64,000 nucleotides of DNA from Diprion similis. Lineage: Eukaryota; Arthropoda; Insecta; Hymenoptera; Diprionidae. Both the position numbers and the translations under genes were made by a program. Shown here in pieces: positions 36,733 through 49,600 of this stretch. Below the pieces are notes generated by a model, which saw only the letters and a program-made list of their open reading frames with translations, was not told the DNA's origin and ran no database searches. Positions within the stretch are counted from its first letter, which is position 1. Each line of letters starts with the position of its first letter. The DNA is taken from NCBI RefSeq assembly GCF_021155765.1, contig NC_060107.1:16354501-16418500 (forward strand). The letters run 5' to 3'.

Positions 36733-38023
36733 TCATAATAACGAGTGATATTATATTAACGCTGCGGCGATGTCATATTGGCATAATATTCCTAGAAATC
36801 AGAATTACGCCGTCTGGCGGCGGTAAATATGCAATACTAATTGCGTCATATATAATGATAAAAGCGATTTTTTGTCACATGTTTTACTCTACATTAACTT
36901 ATCGTCAGCAAATGAAAGTCCAACAAGCTGCACAGTGTCTCCTGTGGTTTCATATCTCCTATATTCGCTTAAAATGATCAGCTGCTTGCAATTTCTAACG
37001 CCATATTGTCCTAACCGTGCCTACATCAGGGATCTCAGTGCATTCAATCGGAAACTGACGTAGAATAATTTAATCACGAGGTTGAAGGTCGTTTATAAAA
37101 AGTATATTACTATTTTCCTTCTCTTCTGAAACGTTCAAAGTTCGTGAACGAAATCGTAAATGATTATGGTAATACCATAAATTTACCCTTGTGAAAAAAA
37201 TTTACGAATTTTTCATGCATCATTTTGGAAACTTCCGAAAAATTATGAATCATATTTTCGGACACTTTAAAGAAATATTCAGTATTATTTTAAATTCAGA
37301 TTACATGAAAAATTCTCGTATTTTCGAGCAGAACTCATGTTTTTTTTTATGAAGATCTGATAAAATTGGAATTCTGATGTTTTCGTGTATTTTAAAACGT
37401 TATACTGCTCCACGAAACATTGGAATCGATTTCTCAGAGAAAACAAGAATTTTTATGAAACAGATGGAATTGATTTTTCTCAAATGCAGCGAAATTTGGA
37501 CATATTTGTAACAGAATATTTTTAATGAGACTAGAATTACGAAAACTTGTCAAAAATTTGTTCGGGTCGCAGAGGGTACAATTAAGTACCTTTACAATGA
37601 GGTAATCTGAGCTTGCAGAATTGTAATTCATGTAACACGAACTTGAATCTCATAGATAACCTAAGTTATGCAGAACCCGCGTGATTCCATTTACTGCATG
37701 TATATAGGTATGACTGTGTTAAGGATAATAATCAATATGACGTAACAATTACAAGACTCACGTCGTGTCCATGCTGATAAATTAATCCGTCACCGTTTGT
37801 ACTGATAAAAATATAAATTTAGTCATCTGACACGTCAATCCGTCGACAAACTCGGAGGTTGAGCTTTTGTTTGTCCGAAAGCGTTGCCATAGCATCGCAA
37901 TGTAGTCAACAGCAATGTTGGCGACATATTGTATTACACTATTTGAATAACCCACGAACTTGGGAATCCACGAGGAAATAATCAACAAGCGAGAGGAGGT
38001 CGATGGAATAACCCTTCATATTG
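36733..38023. promoter_or_regulatory. Upstream region of DYNC2LI1
   Basis: On the - strand this is the promoter-proximal DNA of DYNC2LI1. The first 120 bases contain a locally GC-richer stretch (CGCCGTCTGGCGGCGG at 36810-36825). I looked for the RFX X-box expected of a ciliary gene (RYYNYY, short spacer, RRNRAC) and could not identify a convincing one by eye. The rest is AT-rich with no gene. Confidence 0.35.
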
Positions 38024-38466
38024 TATTCAAGGATTTCAGAAGATTTCATAGAATTCCAGATGATTTCATAAGATTTTAGATAATTTCAATGGACTTGAAA
38101 AGATTTCAGGGATTCCATCTGGTTTCAATGGTTTCAGAGAATTGATGATACGACTTTACAAAATTTCGCAGGATTTCGAAAGATTTCACGTGATTTCAAA
38201 GATATTAGATAATTTTCAAAGAGTTCCTGGATCTGAGAGATTTTATGTTATGTATTTGATTGAAAAGATTTCAGAAATATCGAGAAGTTGAAGAGATTTC
38301 AGATAATTTCACAGGATTTCGTAGGGGTTTAAAAGGATTTCAGATATTTCAAGAGTTTTTAAAGATTTCAGATACTAATCTCACAAGATTTCAAAGACCG
38401 AACAGAAGTTTTAACGAGATTTCAGGAGATTTTGGAGAATTCACATGATTTCATATGATCTCACAA
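38024..38466. repeat. Degenerate tandem repeat with 10-bp period (consensus AAGATTTCAG)
   Basis: Blocks such as AGGATTTCAG, AAGATTTCAT, AGAATTCCAG, ATGATTTCAT and AAGATTTTAG follow one another every 10 bases at the start. They continue with drift and occasional 11-12-base spacing for more than 440 bases. ATTTCA is the most conserved core. Confidence 0.85.
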
Positions 38467-38750
38467 GTAGCATAAACCAGGTTGCAAGGGTGGTTAACCT
38501 CTCGCCGACAAGTTTGAATGATTGAGAACGAAATAATTATTCATATTTTTATAATAACTGTAAGCTATATTTATTTTTATAGTGTATAATCAGATTAAAG
38601 TATATAGTTGCAGTAACAATTCCAAGACACTATACCAAAACGGTGAATTGGCCTTGGAAATACAGCAAAGTGCAGCTTTCCACAGGTTTTACATGTAATA
38701 CGTTATAACCTCGGGACTTTATACAGTCGCATTGCCATTATAACGTATAT

Positions 38751-38932
38751 CAGTGTTTTTCAAACTGTAGCCAGGTAAAAGTAAAAAGCACAAAGGATTT
38801 TTTGCGAGGTATCCTTTGATTTTAAAAATCCTTTGAAATTACTGACATAGTTTTATTATGGAGCTGGGGGGGTCTCCAGATTTTTTTTACTTGTAAAGGG
38901 GGTCGCCAATTCAAGAACATTGAAAAACACTG
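38751..38932. mobile_element. Short non-autonomous hAT-type element
   Basis: It begins CAGTGTTTTTCAAACTG and ends CATTGAAAAACACTG, the classical hAT terminal pattern (CAGTGTTTCTCAA type). The 8-bp flanks ACGTATAT and GTGTAGAT match at 5 of 8 positions and could be a decayed 8-bp duplication. The 182-bp interior is non-coding. Confidence 0.7.
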
Positions 38933-41900
38933 GTGTAGATGGTTGGATGGCTGCAATAAATGCCCTTCATTATTAAGGGTAATGCGACGGGTCAATGCTT
39001 CTCAATTGTTTATTGAATAATAAATAACGAAGAAAATTGTGTTCCGATGAATCAACAGACTCCACATGGCTTGTCACAATGCGGCGACAACAAGGGCAAC
39101 ATGATTACAATATTATTAAAAGCTTGTGTCTTATAGAACACCTGTTTACTATATATGTATATTATGTATATTCTTAGTCATTTTTTAAGTGTCTACACCA
39201 ACGTTACGTGTGTAAGTAAGTGTAAGGCATAATTCTGCTAGTATTTTTATCATACTATCAATAACGATATCGCTTCATCGGTTATGTACAAGATGGACTA
39301 GACAAACACAACATTGGAATGCTCCGGCAGTATTTCCACTGTTCGTTAATAGTCGCTTAAAATTACTTAACAATTAGAGTGATTTTTTTTTGAAGTAACA
39401 TGTTTTTCGCTCCTAGAAATCAAACTTGTTCGTAGCTAGAAAAAAATCTTCGAGGATAGATACGCATTGATTATACAATTTTAGTTTTTTCTTACATTTT
39501 CAACACTCAACTGCATTCAACAATATAGAGTTAATCCTAGAAGCATTTTGTAGAGAATTTAATTCTCTAGAAAAAGGTGTGTAGAATTTGTTTCGTTAAA
39601 TCGAGAGTTTAGCCACTGAAGAAATTTAAAGGTGAATTTTTACATAAAATGGACTTTTGAGGTTTTAACGTTTGCCGCTTTTGAAGAGAATTCTACTCTC
39701 CAAAAGTGCTTCAATGATCATGTCCGTATAAATAAATGCGCTGAGTGGTAAAATTTTTTTTTTAAACAATTAGTGAAATTTTTACCATGATATTTAAGTG
39801 GGAAATCTTGAAATTCCGAGTGTTTCGCGTTTTATTTTCCTTTTTTTTCTTTCCTTTTATTAAGTATATAGATTTTTCATTTCGGAGCGAAACAAAATGT
39901 TTCTCCATAACAAAACATCCTAATAACAATATAGAAGTAGGTATATACATTTTTTACATTAATATTTATACTTTTTGTATACATGCACGTTTCTCAAGAT
40001 GGAGGTTTTTTGGATAGACAGAACGTCCGATTTCACAGTCAACGTGCATGTTGAACAATAATTCAAAAATGTAAACTATAGTATAACAGTACGTTGACGA
40101 ACTTAAACAAGACCTTTTAGAAATTCTTTAAATTCCAATGTTTTAGTATCGCAGAGGGATAAGAACAAGCGATTCAACTATTTTTATACCAAATATGCGA
40201 AATTGTTTGAATATACAATTTTTATTGCATATCAACTAGACCAATCCACCTTGATGCTATTTTAAAATATATCTACATTTCGGAAAAAAAAAAAAAAAAA
40301 AAAAAAACATTTCCGATCTACAGAATTGAATATTATTCCTAATTGGACGAGAAAATACAAGTTGTACGGTCTTTAAGTACAAATTGTATAACGATAATAC
40401 ACAATGAAAATTATGATAATAATTAAATGGTAGAATAAACTAAAGTAGTACCAAGTAATTATTGATATCACTTAATGGCAATTCATAATGTTTTAATAAT
40501 GTATATTCAAAACTTGCACTAAACATGTTTCATTAGAAAACCGTATATTAGCAATAGAATAGAAAAAAAAAAAAAAAATTCAGAGTCGAACACAAAGAAA
40601 ATGGGTGCAACAGTAAATCAACTATTCGAACCGGGCCGAACCAAAATTAAACATTTCAAATTCCAATATAAATCTTTCGATCTCATGTAATTTGAATACA
40701 AAAAAAAGACTGTAAATGATTTGTCCAACCAGTTCTGAGTAAAATGAATGGATAAATATTTCACAATTTTCCTTCAGATATCATGAATTTAAGGTACATT
40801 CGACTTGGATATCAAAACCCTATTGCTGCACACCCAGATCGAAATGACCCCACTGCAATTTCACCGTAAATTCCATGTGAAAAACATTAAAAATAATCTG
40901 ATTTGATCTAAGATAAATGACGAAATATCGTAGAAGTTGGTAATTCATTCTTTTTCCAACAAATTCAACTTCACTCACTCAAATGAATACTCACAAATAT
41001 TGAAAATTCAGTAAGTTATGATTTTTTTGGTATATCCTTGATTTATGATCTTTTTTTGTTCATTTTCAAAATTTCGTTTTGCTAAAATTAGATAATTTGC
41101 CTTGGAATATAATAGTTAAAGAGTATCCCAGAATTTCTTCAAATTATTTGACCAATATCTTCGTTTCTACGCAATGATTTTTGACGTGCGGTCTTCAGCG
41201 ACCCTGATGTGACACCAGTGTTATACACAGAAGGTGTGCAGCGCAAGGGTAAATATTTCAAACGCAGAATTCACAATAGCGAAATCTTTCCTTTAGACGA
41301 AAAAAAAAATATGCTAACATCTACGGAAATATTTTTTGCCAATTGAAATTTGTTATTACATGAATTATTTTCCAACAGCAATTTATAAGTCAAAACAATC
41401 AGAGTTGTTACAAAGTTATATTTCTGAAATTCCATCTAATAAAAAAAAAAAAAAAAATGTTTTTCGAATTCTCCTGCTCAAAAATACCAAATAATAATAA
41501 TAAAGTCACGAATAGCATCGCAGTAAAATTTCCAGAAAAATTGTACAAACTAAACTTTAAATGTAGTAGATTTTTGATCATATCCTCTGAGGTTTCCAAA
41601 TTCCTCGAAAATGTAACAACCCTGGTAAATACAATTCTTAAATAACTCGGAGAAACATGTGGAACTAGTATTAATTCCTTGCTGATATTTTGGTCCTTCG
41701 AGTACAAACTTCGCGGTGTAACTAAGAAGCGAACAATAATTCAAAGGTATGTATCACTAATTGTCTCATCAGTCTGAGGCACCTTATACGAGATGAACTT
41801 TATTTACATTTATAATACGTCACGGAATGTGATTTTGAAGCATTGCCAAAGGTAAAGTATACCTTTTGGCTACTTTAATATCGGAATATCGCACGTGATT

Positions 41901-43686
41901 TTTTTATAACGTGTTTAGTAACAGTGCCTGCAGTCAGTTACAGATTTAAAGCCATGATATTTCGAAGGTCGCTCGCTTTAATTTTACATACGTTTTTACT
42001 TTTCACCCTTAAAAGTGATTAACTAAGGCTTTTTCTTAGTGCGTTAACTAAATTTAAACACCTGTATTGTAGCAAGTGTAAACGCTAAAGCATCTTTGCT
42101 CACGTCTTTGCTACTATAAATTAAAAAATATTTAATTCAAGTATCTAATTTCTCATTGTCAAAACTTTCTCTCTGCAGCATTATAAATGAATTTTTTTTC
42201 TTTTTTTTTTTTTGCTTTTGCCTTCGTTTTTATTCTTTACACAAAATGAATCTCGATACAAATAGTCAACTAGGCTCATGCTTCGACTATTTCGTTTCGA
42301 TTGGCTTAATGGAGTTTATGACATTCAAGTTCAAGACGAGTCTTGAAATCTTTCAACACAAGATGGTTTGCTCTTATTAAACCTGTGTATACCATCTTCA
42401 AAGATAATTTGTACTGCGATTTTAATAATTATTGCAAGTTTTTTTAAATTTAATTATACCGCTGTCAAACAATTAAATTCAAGGATGGAAAGAAAAACAT
42501 TTTCTAATAACTACCTTTCATCATTTATAATAACAAGAATAGTAATAATAATAACAATAATTTAAATAAAAACACATTGATTCTGTTTTTCTATCTAGTT
42601 CTTCTCCTTTTTTTTTTTTTTTTATTACACGAGCGAATACTTTGACTTGAAAAATTTGAAACAAACATTTAAATCGCAATAGAACGTCACTGTACACAAC
42701 CAAATAAGATGTATGCTAATAATACGATTTGCGACCGCAACAGCAAGTCTTGAGTGAATTTCAGCCATTACGACGTAATCCTATGGAACACAAAGTGGGA
42801 AATTCAACCAGTGGATTTTCCTCGGTAGCTCTTAGCAGACGAACTGAAACGCTTCATTGCATTTTTAAGAACTAATCAACTTTTAGGATCTAACTTTGAT
42901 ACTCGAAATAAGTTAGAGAGTGAGACTTTGTAGTGGAAGCCTGTTTCAAAAGTCTGTTTCTAACATTATGATAAAATAGGATACCGATTGAAATTTATCT
43001 TAATTTTATACATCTTGTTGACTAAGAGAAAGAATATTCAAGTGACATTGAAAATTTTACAAGATTTTGGCACTTAAAATCTGCTGTATGCCAGCAGAAT
43101 ATTCAAACCTGGAAGCTTTCTCAGATCTACAATTTGTACCAAGACCAAATTCAGATCAATTCCTTTTCAGTAATCGTTACATTTTCTTCTATCTAATGAT
43201 CCGAAAACAAGCTTTTTCCCTTTCAAAACTAGAACCAGACTAACTAAAGAGTTGTACATAAATAAATGTCCGAAATAAAATTAATTGCAATGCTTGATGA
43301 GAAATTTCTGTATTCACCGAAATTACTCTGAATAATATTGATAATGATGGATGGAAACGAATCTGTGATGAAAAAGTAAAGATACCAAATAGATTTTGCG
43401 TTAACGGTGGGTTATTTTGAGTTCACAGTCCCCCGAAAATGTAATTATATGAGTAATTACATCAACGTCCCATTCAGTTTCCACGTTTGATATTAATCAT
43501 CATAACGAAGCACCAAGATCAGAGTAAAATTAATCCATCGATACTCTTCAGAAGGAATGCGCATTCTTCGAAGTTACGTGACATCATATTTGCGATGAAT
43601 TGGATCGAAACTATGGATGATCGTAGTCACCTCTGCTTATAAAACTGCATGGTTTCCAAAATGCAGTAAACAACACGCTCTGCATG
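38933..43686. other. Intergenic, between VPS54 3' end and DYNC2LI1 upstream region
   Basis: AT-rich with several poly-A/T runs (40279-40306, 40559-40578, 42609-42624). No gene, RNA gene or recognisable element was seen. The VPS54 polyadenylation site must lie just below 43687 but was not assigned. Confidence 0.4.
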
Positions 43687-46600
43687 TTATCTAGTCCAAA
43701 TAGCATTCATCCAATCGTCATTTAATTCTTCCATTGGTAAAACCTTCAAGGCTTTCAATGCCTCGAGGTAAAAAGTCAACTCGGAAGTAACGACACCATG
43801 CTGCGGTCCGCCATTGTTGACGATATTCATTTTTACAAGCTGCTCCCTGAGCTTTTCTTTCAGTGTTGTATTTACACTGCGGTAAAGGCTTTCCACTTGC
43901 GACGAAGGTAGTATGCTGGAAACGGCTTCGTGCAGTTTCACCACGTGTCTGAAAAAGCAATCGTTATTAGCGATTCGATATTACACTAATTTGAGAACAA
44001 AGCGGTCAGTCAATTTGGATTTCAAAATTCATTGAATTTTCCTTGTTGTCGTGACCGAAATTGTGCTCAATTTTTTTTCTGACCTTATGCTTCGACATTT
44101 TGCATTTCGCAAGACGTTTAACATATTTTTCTAAACATTGCGATACAATGATTCACTAGTAGTAACAGAAAATCACAATTGCCAGTTGATTTAACCCTTT
44201 TGTTCATGCTTTATTTATTAAAACTACTTTTTTGGTACCAACTGCCAAGTTTTTTGCTACCACATGATCCCTGAAATATTTCTAAACTTAAAAAAAAATG
44301 TAAAATTTAGTTACTTATCGCAAAAATAGCACATGGAAACAAATGGTAGAAATTCGTACTATTCTACGAAAAAAAGCATTTTTTGCCAATCTACTTTAAA
44401 AATCTGAATGCCAATTTTCGCACAAACTTAATAAAGACCAAAATATTTTTTACTTTACAGAATTTTTTCAAAATTTTCCTTCTCGGCGTTTTGTTTGTTC
44501 GCCATATGGGATCCAATATTTTGAATTTTCGAATTTCGAGTTCAGGTTCGTAATCAGTGACCCCAAAAACCATGTAACATAAGGTTTCATAAAAATCAAA
44601 TAACTCTTGGAATTTACGTTCGCCGTATTGGATCCACAATTTAAAATTTTCGAATTCCGAGTTCAGATTCGAAATCAGCGACCTCAAAGGCCCATGTATG
44701 CAAAACTTGGAAAAAGGCAAAATGTATGTATGAAAGGCACAAGTATACATGGGAGAACTCAAATATGTGTCGAAAAAAAAACGTGCCTAGACAAAGATAA
44801 ATCAAAAGTGGACCTAAACCACATCAAGTTAGTTCATTGAGAAATATAACAAAGGCTATCGTAATTCGAATCGGACAAGCGATGTGAATTTTTCGCCAAA
44901 GAATGGTAGGAAACGCTATTTTTTTTAATTTGTTAAGATAATGAGATCATTTTGCATTTAAAATTTAGCTATTCTGAAATTTTTTCAAACGTGATTAAAT
45001 TAGTTTAAATGCGACTCTCCAGATCTTTTTCTTTATCATACACTCATATTCACATTGTTAGTAATATCATCTATGTGGATGAACATTGATATACAAGTGA
45101 CGACATTAAGTGGGAAAATGTTTTGTTTAAACTTTTGAATGAGCGATAAAAATTATAAAGAGTCAATTTGAATTGTCTGTAATAATCGAAAGATTGGAAA
45201 ATTGCATAAAACATCTCAATTTGCCGAATTGCTTATACAAACTGCAAGTATTTGCTGACATTTTTTGGCGATTTCTCGGTTTTCCAAATTCCACATATAA
45301 TCTGGTGAAAAATGTATCGATAAATGGAGAACTTTGCTACCTCGAAATATTCTTAAAAGGTTGAGATGGAACCGGTGGCCTGGCAGTCCAGTGCGATAAT
45401 TGTGCCCCGACGAGGCTCCCAACGATAGTCAAGACCTTTCCTTCAATTTCTCTGACATGGGCTCGAATATCTCTTTCGACACTGTCCAGCAAAGCCACAC
45501 CTCCGCTTACCGCTGCTGCACCTGCGACTCCTCGACTAGTTCCAAGATCGGTCAAAGCTATTGGGCAGGTTGTGTAGAATAAACAGTGTTCTGCGTTCCT
45601 TAAATACGGATTACAGCGATTTAATTGGTTCTTTGAAACAAACCTTGGAAGTGAGCCTTGACGAATGGCATAAACCACAGGAGCAACTGCAGACTGCGAC
45701 TGGCCAGCACGAGAATCGTACTAGTGATGGTCTTCAATCCTGCAATTTGCATCGCTCCAGCTCCAAGGACAAGCTGACAACAGCGAGAGTTGAAATGTCG
45801 CAACAACTCGGCCAAATGTCTTCCCAATGTTCCTGACAGCGTTGTTAATTCGTTGCTTGTGCTGAAACAAGGATCTCAGTCGGTAGAGTTTGGAATGAAA
45901 TTTGGTTTGTATAGATTAATCTAGACTCAACTGTTTGAAACAAAAGTAAGAAAATGAAAAAGAAGCTGTTTGAAAAACTTCCAACAGTGTTATTTGTGAC
46001 AATGCCGATGAGCAAGAAGGAAACATCCCAATTATGTAATAGCATTGAATTGCAACAAATTCAAATAACACAAGGTGAAATTTCAACAATTTGAAAAAGG
46101 GTTTTATATTTGCAATGTTCAAAATAATTTAAATCCAGTATTATTTTATCCGATTCTAGTGTTTTGGGACTCATTTTTTCGTTGCCCAGATCCCAAAAAA
46201 GACATGCAAGAGAACTTTACAAAGATCTTTTATACCGTACTTACAAAAATCTACACTTTTACACTCTAGAGATAAATATTGGCAGATTTTTTTTCAGACG
46301 ATCTTTGGAATTTTCTACAGTGTCCAAAATAAATCCAAAAATATTTTGCCTGAATAAAAAACGCCAGAGCTTAATTACGTTAAACGTTTCAAGTATGAAA
46401 TCTTTTCTCAGATCGTCGATATCTTAGCTCGTGTCATTCAAATTTCGTAAGATTCATTTCTTATAATACGGTAGAGATGATGTTTCAGTCTTGTTGAGTC
46501 CCATTGGTACGAATAACACTGTTGCAAATTTTTGAAACAACTTTTTCTCTGTTTCTAACTTTTGATTCAATTAAACACACAACACACCTGCAATATTCGT

Positions 46601-49600
46601 GAATCATCTGTATAAGCATTAGCGTAGTTCCAACGACGGCATACTTTTCATCTCCGACAAAGATAAAGTTAGACACTGGTTCAGCCGCGTCTTTCTTTTT
46701 AGTCTTCTCAGTATCCTCGCGCAATTTCGACTCTGTTGGGAAAGATTTATTTTCATACACGTGGCTCACTAGATTCTGAAATTCCGCTGGTACATCCGCT
46801 TGACGCCACCTTTCCGAGTCTAGAAGAAGACTTAATTTCGTTTTACGTTCCGCGTGAAACCGTTGGACAAACTTAGTCGCTTGTGCCTGATAAATGAAAA
46901 ACAGCGACAGATTACACATGGATTATGATTTTCTGAATCGAAAGGCACTAGTCGTATAACAAAACTCACTTTAAACGCCGACCGCAAAGCTGTGCACTGT
47001 TTTCCGCAAAGTTTTGCGCATGTCACAGTAAAACCTTCGACCATAGAAGCGAGTTGGCAAACTTGTAAAGCGGTCGCTTTGTCGCTAAGCCAGTGAACTT
47101 TCTCATTCCAATTCTGTATTTCTTTATCTACTTGCTTACTAACAGAAGCGTCGTTCATTGGCTTGTCTTTTTCGTTTTGTGATTTGTCCCTTTCGCTCGC
47201 AGCTGTAGAAAGGAGGTAGCCCAACCGTTCGTGACAATATTCACAAACCGAAGTTAGCATGTCCGATAGCTTGCTGGTAACACGAACGTGTTCGTCGCGA
47301 GAAAGCAGACAATCCGTCAGAGAACTGTCCGCTGAATTGTTGGTTTGACCGGCTGCAAGGTCTGAAGTATCTCGAATGACATCGTGTACTGCCTGAAATT
47401 ATTAAATTATTTATATAGGAGGCATTCCCCGTGAATTCAACCATTCCGTTCGAATACGGATTGGGCAAGTCTGGTAAAAAAATTGATTATACAAAAAAAA
47501 ATATTGTTGTTCACTGAACTTTGTAATGCAATAGAGCTTATATGTTTATTCTATTGCAAAAGTAGTTTTCAGTGGAAAAATCGAAAAAATTCACAGATAT
47601 GAGATTCAAGTAGTACTAAAGTGCGGCCAACTGTGAATGACATCACATGAAAAGAGCGGCAAGTTGGCAGGATTATTTGATTTTAATTCACAAGCATCAT
47701 ATCGTGCGAACCTTGACTCTGTGGAGAAGAAAGGTGAAGGATTGAATGGTGCTGTGCAAAAGAGACAGTCTTTCGACAAGAGAAAGACTCCCAACTTCCA
47801 GGTGGTCGCTGCACGAATCGCTAGCAGCCAAAGCTTCTATCACGCATTGTTTAGTAACAGCTCTCACAGTCATAATCGCTTCTTCTTTATACGTGTCGAC
47901 AAACTGAAAGTGTTTCTGACGCAAAAGGCCCGATATGATTGACACCAGTTTGTCCTGTTGAAAAAACAAATTGAGTACAGTTATTTCGGTCAGTAAGAAC
48001 TTTGTGGTAAAATGGACATCAACGTATTTTATATTTTAGTTTTCCTCACCCCATCAAGAATTACGTTTTCTCCTCCCAAAGGCCTATTCAAATCGGCTGT
48101 TGCGTAGCGCTCAAACTCGGTTGACAACATCTTGTCGATAAGTCTTTCCATTTCAGTGAGTTGCGAACTGAAATGCCTGAAACAATTTTGTAAAAATAAT
48201 GAAATAAGATCAAACTTACTTAATCCCTATGTTTGACTTTTTGTTGGTTTTACAAAAATTACGTAATTGAAGGATCTTTTTTTAAGAATGCACGATCTGA
48301 TTCAAAAGTTGACCAGCGAAACAAAAAAGATTAGAACGTATTGAAAAAGAATTGTTTTGACTATCGGCAAATCCAAATTTCACATGAAAATTAATTGCAT
48401 GATATGATTATCAACCCAGATTTCTGGTTTCGCTGTTTTGAATATGTTATAGAAGGATATGGGTTCTTGCCGTTATTATGTGTGAAAAAATTGTGTATCA
48501 CAGATTGAATTAGATTGAAAATTTGAAAGTGTTGTGCAACACAAATATAAAAATTTAATGAAAAAACTCCAAAGACACATTTTCAAAACAATATAACGAT
48601 TATTTCCAATTGATCGTGATCAAAGTATCGTGTTTCCAGTTTTCTTATGAAATTCAGATTGGCAGACATTTACACGAATCTAACTTGCTGAATTATAATA
48701 TTTTTTCCTTCACTGGATCCATTCAAATTGATTTTTTAAATTTTTACGAAAGAATCAAATCGAAACGCATAGGATCAAATTGAAATTGCCTTACAATTCA
48801 AACATAATCAAATAGAAAGAAGTCGAATCTACTGACACACATGCAAAACAGTAGAACAATTAATTCGAATTGATTTTCACATGATGTAATGCTTTTTCTT
48901 GCGAATTTTTTTAGTTTAAAAGTTTTATACATCTCGAACAATCCAATTTGCATCCATTAATTTTTGTTTGAATGCTGCAAGGATTTGAATTCATGCGAAC
49001 ACCTAAACGATATTGGTGCTTTCATCGCTTTTTATAGGTTTCTTTTTTTTTTCTAGTTCAGTCTGTGACTAAAGATTTCGAAGATATTTAAATTGTAATT
49101 TTGGAACCGAAAAACGGTATTCAGCAGAATGCACATTTTCTATTCTTTGCCACTGTTTTCAATCTCCATCGTTTACCAAGCAAGAGATCAATATTTTGAG
49201 AAAAGGTTTGATAGTTCGAACCATTAATTCAGACACGCAGTATAGCCTCATCCTTAAACCGATATTCTACGACTAACGGAATTACCTGAAACTGTGAACA
49301 CCGTTCAATTCTTGCAGTAAGATTTCCTGAGTGGTGGAAATGAGATCAAGTGCTGCGACGTAATCAGGCGTGGAGAGAAGGAGTTGTATCATAGGCTGCG
49401 TCTGGTGGACAGTTGACATAAGTTTCAGCTTTTCCTGGACCATCAAGTGGTTGCATCTTGCTCGCTCCAGTCTGAAGCGGTTTAAAACTCAGTTACAAAG
49501 ACTGAACTATGATAAATTCCTATATCATGTACCTTTCAAACTACTCCTGCTATGTGTTTTTGAAAGAGCGTCTTGCATTTGCTTAAGCCAAATCTAGACC

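Noticed and set aside
44391..44762. - strand 123-codon frame
   Set aside because: It is the translation of two units of the 117-120-bp repeat; the internal peptide repetition (EFENFK... and ELEIRKFK...) follows the repeat period.
45337..47969. Several + strand and off-frame open frames over VPS54 exons (for example 45561-45836 and 47637-47942)
   Set aside because: They are antisense or frame-shifted shadows of VPS54 exons, whose reading frame is fixed by homology and by phase-consistent splicing.
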